From the NCBI GenBank assembly GCA_029262275.1, contig JAJCZS010000009.1, positions 88,904 through 152,903 of the forward strand: DNA of 64,000 nucleotides. The letters run 5' to 3'. Shown piece after piece: positions 28,913 through 39,585 of the stretch. Positions within the stretch are counted from its first letter, which is position 1; each line of letters opens with the position of its first letter. The notes under the pieces were generated by a model, which had not been told where the DNA came from, did no database searches, and saw nothing but the letters and a program-made list of their open reading frames with translations. The position numbers and the translations under genes are program-made. The stretch is from Deltaproteobacteria bacterium. Its GTDB lineage: Bacteria; Desulfobacterota_D; UBA1144; Nemesobacterales; UBA2774.

Positions 28913-30514
28913 TTGCTCTCTGTTGCTATCCAAAGAAACATTTTTAAACAGAACCATATCTAAGGGATTTGGTACCAGTCCAATTACATATGGTTTAATT
29001 AAGTTCTGCTGGGTTGTTATATAAAACGGAGCAATAGGGGCATCCGACTCAGTAAGTATCTTTTGTGCTTGATTATAAAGTATGACCCTCTTCTCAGGAT
29101 CTGTTTCTGATGCAGCTTGTTCAACTAAGGCGTCATATTCTTTATTACACCAGCCGGTTCTATTATTTCCAGAATTACAGGTGAAGAGACTCATGAAATT
29201 ATGTGGATCAGGAAAATCTGCTCCCCAGCCTGCTCTATGAATCTCGGGTGGGTTAGTGTTAATCGTGCTAAGGTAGACTTTCCATTCTTCATTTATTAGA
29301 TTGACCCTTACACCTAAATGTTCTTTCCACATACTCTGAAGAGCTTCAGCAATAACTCTATTAAAGCTTACGTCGGGCCATAAAAAGGTAACTTCCGGGA
29401 AGTCTTTTCCGTTGGGATAGCCAGCTTCAGCTAGCCACTTCCTGGCCTGCTCTGGGTTAAAATCTACTCCAATGTCGGGGTTATAAGCCAGCATGTCCTT
29501 GGGTATCCAGGAGGTTGTTGTTATTCCCGCGCCCTGTATTAAGCCTATAATACTTTCTCTATCTATTGCAGCAGCAAAAGCTTTTCTAACTAGTGGGTTA
29601 TCAAATGGCGATTTCTCTACATTAAACGCAATGTAGTTAGTCCTAAACTGAGGCGTACTTTTAAAATCTGTCATATCTTTTAATCTTGGTACCTCGAGCG
29701 GTGGAATACTTTTACTATCGGCAAAATCAAGCTCACCACTTTCATAAAGCGCAAGTGCTGATGAAGGGTTCTCATTCATAACCATATTCACATTTTCGAT
29801 TGATGGTTTATCACCCCAATAATTCGGATTTATTTGCATTAACATATTATCGTGGTGTCGCCACGATGATAGCTTGTATGGTCCAAGGGTCACAATATTT
29901 TCAGGCTCGGTCCATTTAATACCATGTTTCTCTACAACATCTTGCCTCATTGGAAATGTTGACATAAATACTAAAAGACTCGGAAAGTAAGAAGCCTGCC
30001 GTCTTAATTTTACTTGCAGTGTTTGATCGTCTAATGCCTTAACTCCAACTTTGTCCGGGTCTTCAATCTTCCCAGTGTTGTATTGCTCTGCGTTTTCGAC
30101 ATCATAGAGGAAATAAGCGTAATGTCCTCCAGTTGCCGGGTTGAGAATACGCTTCCATGAGTATTCAAAATCCCCAGCTTTAAGCGGCTGCCCATCTGAC
30201 CACTTCACATTTTCTCTTATTTTAAATGTATAAGTTGTTCCGTCTTCACTCACCTGCCAGCTTTCTGCAAGAGCGGGCTGCGGAATAAGGGAGTCGTCAA
30301 ATTTGGTAAGTCCTTCCATTAGATTATTTAGGATGTTATAAGATGTGCCGTCCATCGCCAGTGACCAGTCCAGGGTTGGAGGCTCATTGCCGATATTTAC
30401 ATTTATAGTATTTTTTGAACTCCCATTTTCAGGAGTATTATCATTGGTGGTGCATCCCAAAATCAGGAAAGCGCATATGAATATTGCAGAGAAAGTTTTT
30501 GTCATGTTTGTCAT
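28910..30514 (-). CDS. Oligopeptide ABC transporter substrate-binding lipoprotein (OppA/SBP5 family)
   Basis: Lipobox ILGC; EPPTLDWSLAMDGTSYNILNNLMEGL; KWSDGQPLKAGDFEYSWKRILNP. Confidence 0.93.
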   Translation of the reverse strand: MTNMTKTFSAIFICAFLILGCTTNDNTPENGSSKNTINVNIGNEPPTLDWSLAMDGTSYNILNNLMEGLTKFDDSLIPQPALAESWQVSEDGTTYTFKIRENVKWSDGQPLKAGDFEYSWKRILNPATGGHYAYFLYDVENAEQYNTGKIEDPDKVGVKALDDQTLQVKLRRQASYFPSLLVFMSTFPMRQDVVEKHGIKWTEPENIVTLGPYKLSSWRHHDNMLMQINPNYWGDKPSIENVNMVMNENPSSALALYESGELDFADSKSIPPLEVPRLKDMTDFKSTPQFRTNYIAFNVEKSPFDNPLVRKAFAAAIDRESIIGLIQGAGITTTSWIPKDMLAYNPDIGVDFNPEQARKWLAEAGYPNGKDFPEVTFLWPDVSFNRVIAEALQSMWKEHLGVRVNLINEEWKVYLSTINTNPPEIHRAGWGADFPDPHNFMSLFTCNSGNNRTGWCNKEYDALVEQAASETDPEKRVILYNQAQKILTESDAPIAPFYITTQQNLIKPYVIGLVPNPLDMVLFKNVSLDSNREQ

Positions 30515-30539
30515 AGTGTATTCCTTAGTTTATGGATTA

Positions 30540-30842
30540 TTAGGATATTTCAGTTTCACTCGCTATTTCATAAGATATAAGGCTTGGTTCTCCTACTATT
30601 AGATCAGGCACAGTTTCGGCAAATTCCTTAAAATGGGGTTCCCCAAAATGAAGTTCTAAGTCTTCACGACTTCTCCACTTCTCGTAAAAGGTAAACGAGT
30701 CCGGATTAAATGGGTCCTGCAGAAAATCATATATAATGCAACCTTCTTCAGCTCTAGATGGCCCTATCGCATCTTTGGCCATGTCTAACAATTGCTCCCT
30801 GCACCCAGGTTTCGTTGTAAATTTAGCAATGAGTATCAGCAT
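30540..30842 (-). CDS. Antibiotic biosynthesis monooxygenase (ABM) domain protein
   Basis: AKFTTKPGCREQLLDMAKDAIGPSRAEEGCIIYDFLQDPFNPDSFTFYEKWRSREDLELHF. Confidence 0.88.
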   Translation of the reverse strand: MLILIAKFTTKPGCREQLLDMAKDAIGPSRAEEGCIIYDFLQDPFNPDSFTFYEKWRSREDLELHFGEPHFKEFAETVPDLIVGEPSLISYEIASETEIS

Positions 30843-30952
30843 GAGAATCTCCTTTACAAAATTAATTGTAGACCGTAGTATAGGCAGAGCTAATTATACT
30901 TAAATGAGCGATAAACTAAATTAATGTTTAGGATTTAAATCAGGAGGATATT

Positions 30953-31336
30953 ATGCCCAGCGATAAATATGAAAGGGGACTAAAAAAACTCGAGGAGATA
31001 TCTCCGGGTGCTGCTGAGAGGACAAAGCAAAGCCTTGAGGATATAGCACCCGATATGGTTAAGTACTTGATGGAGTTTGTTTTTGGTGAGATATCCTCAC
31101 GTCCAGGTCTTGATATGAGGGCGCGTGAGATAACAGCAGTCGCATCCTTGGCTTCTTTGGGAACTGCGCCTAACCAATTGAAGGTTCATATCAAAGGAGC
31201 GCTAAATTGCGGCTGTACACGTGAGGAGATTGTAGAGGTTCTAATGCAAACTCTAGTATATGCCGGTTTTCCCGCTGCGCTTACAGGGCTCAGATTAGCA
31301 AAAGAAGTTTTTAAAGAGATAGACGAGGCATCATAA
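30953..31336 (+). CDS. Carboxymuconolactone decarboxylase family protein
   Basis: REITAVASLASLGTAPNQLKVHIKGALNCGCTREEIVEVLMQTLVYAGFPAAL. Confidence 0.92.
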   Translation: MPSDKYERGLKKLEEISPGAAERTKQSLEDIAPDMVKYLMEFVFGEISSRPGLDMRAREITAVASLASLGTAPNQLKVHIKGALNCGCTREEIVEVLMQTLVYAGFPAALTGLRLAKEVFKEIDEAS

Positions 31337-31341
31337 AGAGT

Positions 31342-32790
31342 CTACAAAGAGACTCCCATCTGGAACCCTATTACTAAGGCGTTTGGTATATCACCTGTGC
31401 CGCCGGGCTTAATTACATATTGAACATCGGGCTGGATGTTTAGCCACTGGGTGAGTTGGATTTTATACATCCACTCAAGCACCATTTCAAAATCTTCTGA
31501 TCCGGTTATTTCTGCAGGTGTAAATTCCGTGGGCTGAGGGTTGTTAGGAGCAATTTTATTACTATACTTTCCATAAACAACTGCAAACCCAGCGTAATCA
31601 TTATTTCGTCCAGGTATGAGTCCTTTATAAACCAATCCGGCATTCATAAAAAATGGGAATGTATTTATCTCACTGTCCGGAGCGAACAGCAAAGAAACAA
31701 AAGGATGTAAACCTTGATGCGGATAGTTTGATCCGCTTTCTTTATAAATCATTTGATCTAGCAGGATATAAAATCCGTAGTTCCCATTTTTAGTAGACGG
31801 ATCTGTAAAATTATTAAAATCCCTACTCTGATAATAGCCACCAACTTTATAGTTCCCTGGCAGTCCACTAGATTTGAGGCGTCCGTTTAAGTGGTACCCT
31901 GCTTCGGCTATTACAAGATAAGGCCCGTCAAAGCTGAAGTCTGCACCGTGGTGTTTATTCTTAGTCCTCTCAGGGTTGGCGTTATACACACCAGCCATAA
32001 TATAGGATTCTTTAGTAGGTCTAGTTTTAACCCTGACTCCCCATGTTGCATTGGGATAAGCTGAAAATCCAACATTAAAGAAAATACCGACTGGGTTGCC
32101 ATCAATCCCGTTTTGTACAAAAAGCCAGTACAAAGGAGATGAGAGAAACTCATCGCCACCTGCAATCCGTCCCAACCGGATGTTCAACTTATCTTCAAAT
32201 AAGGACTGCTGCAAACTCAAATCGACCAGCTTGAATGTGCGTCCGCAGCATAGCTGAGCCACGTCGAAAGTATTGCCGATATCTCTTTTAGTAAGGCTAC
32301 GCCCGCTTCTTTGAGAAGCTGAGATGTGAATGCGCCCTCCCTTCCATCCAAAGAGCTTCTCTGTATGAACCAACAAGTCCAGACCTATATTGTGAAAATA
32401 TGCAAATCCCTTTTTCTTACCTCCAACAGGGTTTCCTTGAAAGTCAGCAACATATGTCATTGTGGGTACAATCCCAGCATTGTAGAGCTTTGTTCTGAGC
32501 CCTCCCCAGTCTCCTGTTAGAAATTTTCTTTTGAGTAATGAGGTTTCTTCATTTTTGATAAATATTTCATTGAATTCTCTTATTGCTGGGTAGTTCTCAA
32601 TTAAGAAAACCCAGTCTGGACGCATATCTCTATAAAAGTAAGGTACTGAATCTGTGTATTCTACATAGTCAGGGTTTAATCCCGCAGCAATTGGTATGTC
32701 CTCTTCAAATTGTGCGTATGAAGGGTTTATAGAGCATGTTACAAATACTAATAAAAGGCTTGTGATAAATAAAAACTTAGGTGTCCCCAT
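31342..32790 (-). CDS. OprB family carbohydrate-selective porin
   Basis: LTGDWGGLRTKLYNAGIVPTMTYVADFQGNPVGG; C-terminal beta-barrel. Confidence 0.85.
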   Translation of the reverse strand: MGTPKFLFITSLLLVFVTCSINPSYAQFEEDIPIAAGLNPDYVEYTDSVPYFYRDMRPDWVFLIENYPAIREFNEIFIKNEETSLLKRKFLTGDWGGLRTKLYNAGIVPTMTYVADFQGNPVGGKKKGFAYFHNIGLDLLVHTEKLFGWKGGRIHISASQRSGRSLTKRDIGNTFDVAQLCCGRTFKLVDLSLQQSLFEDKLNIRLGRIAGGDEFLSSPLYWLFVQNGIDGNPVGIFFNVGFSAYPNATWGVRVKTRPTKESYIMAGVYNANPERTKNKHHGADFSFDGPYLVIAEAGYHLNGRLKSSGLPGNYKVGGYYQSRDFNNFTDPSTKNGNYGFYILLDQMIYKESGSNYPHQGLHPFVSLLFAPDSEINTFPFFMNAGLVYKGLIPGRNNDYAGFAVVYGKYSNKIAPNNPQPTEFTPAEITGSEDFEMVLEWMYKIQLTQWLNIQPDVQYVIKPGGTGDIPNALVIGFQMGVSL

Positions 32791-34202
32791 TAGTGTCCTT
32801 TCTTTTGGAGTGTTTCTTCTATTTCTTCAAGAGTTCTGCCTTTAGTCTCAGGAACCAGTTTCCATACAAAAATGAAGCCCAGGACACCCACCAATGCGTA
32901 TAGCCAGAAAGTGTAAGAAGGTCCTATGGCTTGGAGAAGTGTTAGGAAGGTAAATGATACAATGAGATTGCAACCCCAGCTTGTCATGGTTGCTATACTA
33001 ACGGCTCTACCCCTTACACTAAGTGGAAAGATCTCAGTCATCATAAGCCATGGTATGGGTCCGAAGGAAAAAGCAAAACATGCTATATATATCCATACTG
33101 CGATAACTGTGATTGTCCCTATTTTGCTTGAGGAAGCGTCTGTTTCAGCCATAAAAGCAATACCAAGTGCTGTTAATGCTAAAACCATTCCAATTAATCC
33201 TGCATACATAAGCGGTTTACGGCCAATTTTATCAATCAGCCAGATTGCAATAAATGTGGCCAAAACATTTACAACACCAACGCTTACTGTTGCCCATATA
33301 GCTGCTTTTGCAGATTCCATCCCGGCATCTTTAAATATAATAGGTGCGTAGTATATAACTGTGTTTATTCCAACAAACTGTTGAATGATAAAAAGTCCCA
33401 CAGCTATTATTAGAGCTGCACTAACCGGATATTTATAAAGATCAGCAAAACTTCCACCCGATTCTATTGAAATTACTTCCTCAATCTCTTCTAATCCTTT
33501 TTGTGCTTCATTCTCATCACCGTCGTATATTTTAACTAGAATATCCTTAGCTTCTTTGTCCCTTCCCTTTTGTATCAACCATCTTGGGCTGTATGGTAAG
33601 CCAAACATTCCTATTAATAATATAAGAGCTGGTATTACGCTGCTGCCCAGCATTAATCTCCAGTTTCCTGAGCTAGTAAATGCACTATCAACAAAATATG
33701 CAGCCAAGATTCCAATAGTAATTGCAAGCTGGAAAAGGGTTACAAGGCTTCCCCTGATTTTTGCTGATGAAATTTCGGCAATATATAGAGGAGCAGATGC
33801 AGAAGCTGCTCCTATCGCAAGGCCTAGGATAAATCTGGAAAGTCCAAGTGTGTTCGCATCAGGAGATAAGGCAGAACCTATCGATCCAAAAAGATATAGT
33901 ATTGCTGCCAGTACTACCATCCTTTTGCGTCCAAGAGTGTCGGCAAGCATGCCGTTGAGAAGAGCCCCTATAACACCACCTACTAAGACCATAGAAACGA
34001 TGGTTTCTTTTCCTATAGTTGTAAGGTGGAAACTTTTAGCTATAAACTCAAGTGCGCCACTGATAATTCCAGTATCAAAACCAGCCAAAAGACCAGCAAG
34101 GGCTGCAATTGCGGAAGCGAATATTACAATAGCATTTATTTTCTGATTTGATTTGGTGTTTGTATTAGGCATTAATTCACTAAGTCCCCTGGTTGCACTC
34201 AT
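32790..34202 (-). CDS. MFS sugar:proton symporter (XylE/GalP type)
   Basis: GFDTGIISGAL, ADTLGRKRMV, RFILGLAIGAASASAPLYIAEIS, PETKGRTLEEIEE. Confidence 0.93.
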   Translation of the reverse strand: MSATRGLSELMPNTNTKSNQKINAIVIFASAIAALAGLLAGFDTGIISGALEFIAKSFHLTTIGKETIVSMVLVGGVIGALLNGMLADTLGRKRMVVLAAILYLFGSIGSALSPDANTLGLSRFILGLAIGAASASAPLYIAEISSAKIRGSLVTLFQLAITIGILAAYFVDSAFTSSGNWRLMLGSSVIPALILLIGMFGLPYSPRWLIQKGRDKEAKDILVKIYDGDENEAQKGLEEIEEVISIESGGSFADLYKYPVSAALIIAVGLFIIQQFVGINTVIYYAPIIFKDAGMESAKAAIWATVSVGVVNVLATFIAIWLIDKIGRKPLMYAGLIGMVLALTALGIAFMAETDASSSKIGTITVIAVWIYIACFAFSFGPIPWLMMTEIFPLSVRGRAVSIATMTSWGCNLIVSFTFLTLLQAIGPSYTFWLYALVGVLGFIFVWKLVPETKGRTLEEIEETLQKKGH

Positions 34203-34357
34203 TATAAGCTTTTTTGCGAAAAAAAGTCAACAGCCAGATTAATTCGAGAGAAACTTATTAGTAGCTTTTATATCTTTCTAGCTCTATTGGCTTGTTTTAG
34301 ATATACTGAAGCTATTAGGGCGGTCCTATGTATCACAATTTCTAGCGGAGGTCATTC

Positions 34358-34936
34358 ATGAGAGCATTTAGCCTAGTTATATGCTTAGTAGCAGTCGGAT
34401 TGTTATTCAGTGCGTGTGCAAGACCTAAGGGCGATACCCCCCAGGAAAAAAGAGATTTCGTGCTTCAAATGAAAGATAACGCTTTAGCTAAACTATATGC
34501 TGAAAAACCATATGCTAAGGAAGTAGTTAACAAAGCTGCCGGTTATGCGGTGTTTAGTAACTTTAATACTCAACTGCTAATAATTGGTTCTGGTAATGGG
34601 TACGGGGTAGCGGTAGATAATTCAAATGGTAATGAGATTTTTATGAGAATGGCAGAAGGAGCTGTAGGCCTTGGAGTAGCTTTTAAAGATTTTGAAGAAG
34701 TCATTGTTTTTAACAGTAAAGAGGTTTTTTATAAGTTTGTAACAGAAGGCTGGAATTACTCAGCGCAGGGTGATGCAGCTGCAAAATATAAAGACGATGG
34801 AGGCGCCTCAACTGGTGAAGTGCCTTTAGATTCAGAAGTGGTTGTTTTTCAAATGACTAAAGATGGTCTAGCGCTAAGGGCCACATTAGGGGCGTCTAAA
34901 TTTTGGATAGACGACGAACTCAACAATCCTAACTAG
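34358..34936 (+). CDS. Lipoprotein with SYLF/Ysc84-like domain
   Basis: Lipobox FSAC; AAGYAVFSNFNTQLLIIGSGNGYGVAVDN. Confidence 0.75.
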   Translation: MRAFSLVICLVAVGLLFSACARPKGDTPQEKRDFVLQMKDNALAKLYAEKPYAKEVVNKAAGYAVFSNFNTQLLIIGSGNGYGVAVDNSNGNEIFMRMAEGAVGLGVAFKDFEEVIVFNSKEVFYKFVTEGWNYSAQGDAAAKYKDDGGASTGEVPLDSEVVVFQMTKDGLALRATLGASKFWIDDELNNPN

Positions 34937-34975
34937 ATTTTATTATAGAAACTGCTTTTTGTATTCCTAAAAAAA

Positions 34976-36286
34976 ATGAAAGAACGACTAGATGTGATAA
35001 ACAACGCTCTTTTTAATTTGCTCAATAAACTGCTTCCTAATGTGGAAGCCGGCAGCATAATTTCAATATTATTAACTGCGATCATTGCAACCTTACTCGC
35101 TATTATCATATTTGTAATTATTAGAAGCATTACAAAGTTTATTGAGAAAAAGATTCTGTCGTTTCAATCTAAAAGAGTAAGATCTCTCAGGTTTCAACAC
35201 CAAGAAATACTCACAGGAGATCAAATAACCTGGGGTATAAGCAAATTATTTAACTGGATTCGCTACCTATCATATCTAATAATCTTTTATTTATATATAA
35301 ATACCGTATTTAGCTTCTTCCCCAAAACAAGAGGAATATCTGCAAAACTTTTTGATTATTTTTTAGAAGCAGTGAATTTTGTTTTAGGTGCCGCGTGGTC
35401 TTATATACCCAACTTAATTACTTTGATTGTGATATTTATATTTGGATTTTATTTGATAAAGTTAATAAGACTTTTCTTTAAGGGGGTTGAAGAAGGAAGA
35501 ATAAAATTATCAGGCTTTTATCCTGAATGGGCGTCCCCGACTTACGCAATAAGCCGTTTTCTTATAATAGCATTTTTGATTATTGTTGCATTCCCATACC
35601 TGCCCGGAAAAGACTCGCCTGCATTCCAAGCCGTATCAATTTTCTTTGGAGTTTTAATCTCCTTAGGGTCAACGGGAGCTGTTTCAAACATAGTTGCTGG
35701 AATCGTTCTTACTTATATGCGAGCTTTTAAAATTGGAGATACGGTTCAGATAGCTGACACAAACGGAGATGTGGTTGAAAAAACTATGTTTGTGACACGT
35801 ATAAGAACGGTTAAAAATGTTGAGATTACTGTTCCTAATGCAATGGTGTTGAATGATCATATAATTAACTACAGTGCGCTTGCTGAAAATGAAGGTCTTA
35901 TATTGCATTCCAAAGTAACTATTGGATATGATGTCCCATGGACGTTAGTTCACGATTTGTTAAAGCAAGCTGCTGCATCTACTGAGAGTCTTGAGAAGAG
36001 TCCAGATCCTTTCGTCTTACAAACTTCTCTTGATGATTACTATGTTGAGTACGAAATAAATGCTTATTCAAAAAAACCAAGAGAGATGGCTAGAACTTAT
36101 AATGAGCTTCATAGGAATATTCAGGACAAATTTCATGAGGCTGGAGTTGAAATAGCATCCCCTGGTCTTATGACATACCGTGACGGTAGCAAACCAAATA
36201 TTCCTGACGACTATTTGCCTAAGGATTACAACCCTCCTAAAACGGGTATTTGGCCACTTGGCACATCGCCTAAAAAGCCCAAATAA
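34976..36286 (+). CDS. MscS-family mechanosensitive ion channel
   Basis: ISLGSTGAVSNIVAGIVLTYMRAFKIGDTVQI; TVPNAMVLNDHIINYS. Confidence 0.9.
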   Translation: MKERLDVINNALFNLLNKLLPNVEAGSIISILLTAIIATLLAIIIFVIIRSITKFIEKKILSFQSKRVRSLRFQHQEILTGDQITWGISKLFNWIRYLSYLIIFYLYINTVFSFFPKTRGISAKLFDYFLEAVNFVLGAAWSYIPNLITLIVIFIFGFYLIKLIRLFFKGVEEGRIKLSGFYPEWASPTYAISRFLIIAFLIIVAFPYLPGKDSPAFQAVSIFFGVLISLGSTGAVSNIVAGIVLTYMRAFKIGDTVQIADTNGDVVEKTMFVTRIRTVKNVEITVPNAMVLNDHIINYSALAENEGLILHSKVTIGYDVPWTLVHDLLKQAAASTESLEKSPDPFVLQTSLDDYYVEYEINAYSKKPREMARTYNELHRNIQDKFHEAGVEIASPGLMTYRDGSKPNIPDDYLPKDYNPPKTGIWPLGTSPKKPK

Positions 36287-36346
36287 AAGTGGTTATTATA
36301 TTTCGGGATAAATCTCCATAAATATTACAACTGGATACTTTATAAG

Positions 36347-36952
36347 ATGAAAACTAAAATTGTACTAGCTTCCTCATCCCCCAGGAGAAAAGAGCTTCTC
36401 CAGAGTATGGGTATCGAATTTGAGGTAATAGCTCCCACGTCAGATGAATCCTTATTAGATGGTGAGAGGCCAGAGGATTATGCACTTAGATTGTCCTCTG
36501 AAAAGGCTGTATCTGTTTCAAAAAATCTAAATGGGAATGTTCTGGTAATCGGAGCTGATACTATTGTTGTTGTAGATAATGAAATTTTGGGCAAGCCCAA
36601 AGATGAAGAAGATGCAGGGGTTATGTTGAGCAAAATTTCAGGCAAAACACATCATGTGCTAACTGCATTTTCAATAACTAAGCCAGAGGATGAAATTCTC
36701 CACACCCATGTTGTGGGAACTGAAGTGATTGTTAAAACTCTTGAACCACAGGAGATACAAGGTTACATTAAAACCACTGAGCCTATGGATAAAGCAGGTG
36801 CCTACGGCATTCAGGGAGTCGGTGCTTTTATGATCAAAGGGATAAGAGGCTCGTATACAAATGTGGTTGGACTTCCCTTAGTTGAGGTAATAGAAGCATT
36901 AAAAAAACTTGGAGCTCTTGATCTTTTTAGCGACGATGGATCTAGAAAGTAA
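36347..36952 (+). CDS. maf: Maf family nucleotide pyrophosphatase
   Basis: VLASSSPRRKELLQSMGIEFEVIAP; GADTIVVVDNEILGKPKD. Confidence 0.94.
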   Translation: MKTKIVLASSSPRRKELLQSMGIEFEVIAPTSDESLLDGERPEDYALRLSSEKAVSVSKNLNGNVLVIGADTIVVVDNEILGKPKDEEDAGVMLSKISGKTHHVLTAFSITKPEDEILHTHVVGTEVIVKTLEPQEIQGYIKTTEPMDKAGAYGIQGVGAFMIKGIRGSYTNVVGLPLVEVIEALKKLGALDLFSDDGSRK

Positions 36953-37625
36953 TTTAAACAGTGTCATAAAAAGAATAGAAAGGGCTGCCGCAAAAGTTGG
37001 GCGAGACGCAAGCGAAATAAAGCTTGTTGCTGTAACAAAAAGGGTTGAGCCAGAGCGTGTTATAGAAGCTCTTGAGCATGGAATAAATACTTTTGGTGAG
37101 AATTATGCTCAGGAATTCAGAGATAAATATAAGGTTATAGATCAAACAACTGATAAGGAAATAAACTGGCATTTTATAGGCCAGATACAAAAAAACAAAG
37201 TTAAATATATAGTTGGAAAGGCAAGTCTTATTCATTCTCTTGATTCGCTTTCAGTGGCTCAAGAGATTAATAAAAGGGCGGAAAGCCTGGGCATTAAAGT
37301 ATCGGTACTGATAGAAGTAGACACAGGGGGAGAAGAGTCCAAGGGGGGGGTCATTTCCTCTAATTTGGAAGACTTCTTAAACGAGTTAAGCAAGCTCCCC
37401 GCTATCGATGTTCAGGGGCTGATGACAATGCCCCCTTATTTTGATGATAAAGAGCTGGCAAGACCATACTTTCTGAGACTTAGAGAAATTAGGGATACTT
37501 TTATAACAACTTTCCCCGGGCTTAAGGAACTATCTATGGGGATGAGTGGGGATTTTGAGATAGCTATTGAAGAAGGTGCTACAATTATAAGAGTAGGAAC
37601 AGCAATTTTTGGTGAGAGAGATTAA
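36936..37625 (+). CDS. YggS family PLP homeostasis protein
   Basis: KLVAVTKRVEPERVIEALEHGINTFGENYAQE; HFIGQIQKNKVKYI; start set at ATG 36936. Confidence 0.93.
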   Translation: MDLESNLNSVIKRIERAAAKVGRDASEIKLVAVTKRVEPERVIEALEHGINTFGENYAQEFRDKYKVIDQTTDKEINWHFIGQIQKNKVKYIVGKASLIHSLDSLSVAQEINKRAESLGIKVSVLIEVDTGGEESKGGVISSNLEDFLNELSKLPAIDVQGLMTMPPYFDDKELARPYFLRLREIRDTFITTFPGLKELSMGMSGDFEIAIEEGATIIRVGTAIFGERD

Positions 37626-37637
37626 CAAGAGAGAAAA

Positions 37638-38456
37638 GTGATGAATAAAATAGGATTTATAGGCGCAGGCAATATGGCCGAGGCCCTTATTAAGGGGTTG
37701 ATTCAGTCTGGGCTTTTTAAGGCTAGTCAGATTTTAATAAGAGACATTGCTAAAAAAAGAGTCGGTCATATAAAATCGACTTATAAAGTAAAGGTAGCTA
37801 CAGATAACAAACAACTTGCTGATGAGTCAGATCTCATAGTGTTAGCTGTGAAGCCTAACCATGTATCAAAAGTAGTAGGCGAGATAGAGGAGTCTATAAC
37901 TTCTAAAAAAGTTCTCATATCAATAGCTGCTGGTATACAAACCAGTTCTATTTCAAAGTTGCTCAAAAAGAAATCAAAGATAGTCAGAGTAATGCCAAAC
38001 ACACCCGCATTGGTACTTGCAGGATCCTCGGTATTCCATTGTAATGAGAACGTAACATCTAGAGAAAAGAAGCGTGTGACAAAAATATTAGAATCTGTTG
38101 GAATTGCCCTCATGGTTGAAGATGAGGGTCTTTTGGATCCCGTGACAGGTCTTAGTGGTAGTGGGCCTGCATATGTATCAATTTTTATTGAGTCACTTGC
38201 TGACGGGGGCGTAAAAATGGGTCTTCCAAGAGATATGGCTCACAAGTTGGCCGCTCAAACAGTTTACGGCACAGCCAAGATGATAATAGAAGCTGATGCA
38301 CATCCAGCTCAGTTTAAAGACAAAGTTTCCTCACCTGGAGGAACTACAATTGAAGGTATACATAATTTAGAAAAGGGTGGATTCCGCTCTAGCACCATTT
38401 CCGCAGTAGAAGCTGCAACCAAACGCTCAAAAGAATTATCCAAGGGGGATAAGTAA
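37638..38456 (+). CDS. proC: Pyrroline-5-carboxylate reductase
   Basis: IGFIGAGNMAEALIKGL; VRVMPNTPALV; GLSGSGPAYV. Confidence 0.96.
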   Translation: MMNKIGFIGAGNMAEALIKGLIQSGLFKASQILIRDIAKKRVGHIKSTYKVKVATDNKQLADESDLIVLAVKPNHVSKVVGEIEESITSKKVLISIAAGIQTSSISKLLKKKSKIVRVMPNTPALVLAGSSVFHCNENVTSREKKRVTKILESVGIALMVEDEGLLDPVTGLSGSGPAYVSIFIESLADGGVKMGLPRDMAHKLAAQTVYGTAKMIIEADAHPAQFKDKVSSPGGTTIEGIHNLEKGGFRSSTISAVEAATKRSKELSKGDK

Positions 38457-38755
38457 TGGATATTGTTGGTGGAAACTTTTTGCTAGGTATTGCTAAAGTT
38501 CTTGATTTAGCGCTAACTATTTATTTGTATATTATTATTGCACGTGCAATAATTTCTTGGGTAAGCCCAAGCCCATATAATCCTATTGTACAGTTTTTAT
38601 ATCGTGTCACTGAACCCGTACTTACGTATGCCAGGAGAATAATACCACCTATAGGCGGTACTCTTGATCTATCTCCACTTATTGTTATTGCGGTTATTTA
38701 TTTCTTGAAAGCGTTTCTGGTTAGTTCTTTATTAGAACTAGCTCAGAGGATTTAA
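38456..38755 (+). CDS. YggT family membrane protein
   Basis: RAIISWVSPSPYNPIVQFLYRVTEPVL...RRIIPPIGGTLDLSPLI. Confidence 0.93.
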   Translation: MDIVGGNFLLGIAKVLDLALTIYLYIIIARAIISWVSPSPYNPIVQFLYRVTEPVLTYARRIIPPIGGTLDLSPLIVIAVIYFLKAFLVSSLLELAQRI

Positions 38756-38796
38756 TCAATTAGTTTTTAAAAATATATTGCCAAAGTATTGAGATA

Positions 38797-39585
38797 ATGC
38801 CCGAAGTATCAATCCAAGGAAATCAAATTCATTATCTAATGGGAGATAATTTAGATAAATCTCGTCCTACACTTTTATTTATTCACGGGGCAGGACAGAG
38901 TGCTGCTACGTGGAGATATCAGCTGGATTTATTTAGAAATCATCCCGATCTTAATTTTATAGTTCTAGATTTGCCGGGTCATGGAGGCTCAAAGGGCGAT
39001 GGATTTGGAACCGTAGACGATTATAAAGACTTTGTTCTTGAGTTTATCAAAACTCTGGAATTAAGTGATGTTATATTGATTGGCCATTCTATGGGTGGTG
39101 GGATCTCGATGCTTCTTTCTATAGAGCATCCGGAGGTTGTTCTAGCATGTGTTTTGGCTGCTACTAGTGTAAAACTTAGTGTTGCCCAGCAGACCTTAGA
39201 GCTAGTTAAGAATAACTATCTAGAGTTTTGCGACATATCTCCAACAAGAGCATTTGCTGATGATTCTCCAGAGGTTCTTAAACAAGAATATAAAAAAGGT
39301 TTACTAAACACCAAGCCCGAGGTTTGCTACCAAGACTTAGTTGCCTGTGATAAGTTTGATATTTTAAATGATGTTGAGAAGATAAATATCCCCACCCTAA
39401 TTATCTCTGCAGATAAAGATATTATGACTCCACCTAAGCGTGGAGAATATATTCATCAAAAAATTTATGGATCTGAGTACTTCGAAATAAAAGGTTCAGG
39501 CCATTTCCTAATGCAAGAAAAAGCCCAAGAATTTAATGGAGTTCTGATTGATTTCCTTAATGATTTATCGAGTGATACAAAATAG
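38797..39585 (+). CDS. Alpha/beta hydrolase
   Basis: LLFIHGAGQSAATWRYQ; LIGHSMGGGISMLL; GSGHFLMQE. Confidence 0.92.
   Translation: MPEVSIQGNQIHYLMGDNLDKSRPTLLFIHGAGQSAATWRYQLDLFRNHPDLNFIVLDLPGHGGSKGDGFGTVDDYKDFVLEFIKTLELSDVILIGHSMGGGISMLLSIEHPEVVLACVLAATSVKLSVAQQTLELVKNNYLEFCDISPTRAFADDSPEVLKQEYKKGLLNTKPEVCYQDLVACDKFDILNDVEKINIPTLIISADKDIMTPPKRGEYIHQKIYGSEYFEIKGSGHFLMQEKAQEFNGVLIDFLNDLSSDTK

Noticed and set aside
33556-34146. 196-aa plus-strand ORF opposite the MFS sugar transporter
   Set aside because: Shadow ORF of a clear transporter gene.
36909-36952. Overlap of maf with the ORF-track start of yggS (MELLIFLATMDLESN)
   Set aside because: The conserved start MDLESN at 36936 leaves only a short ordinary overlap.
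37344-37352. G8 homopolymer inside yggS, possible phase-variable tract
   Set aside because: The ORF is intact and the gene is housekeeping; more likely a chance run or a place for sequencing error.
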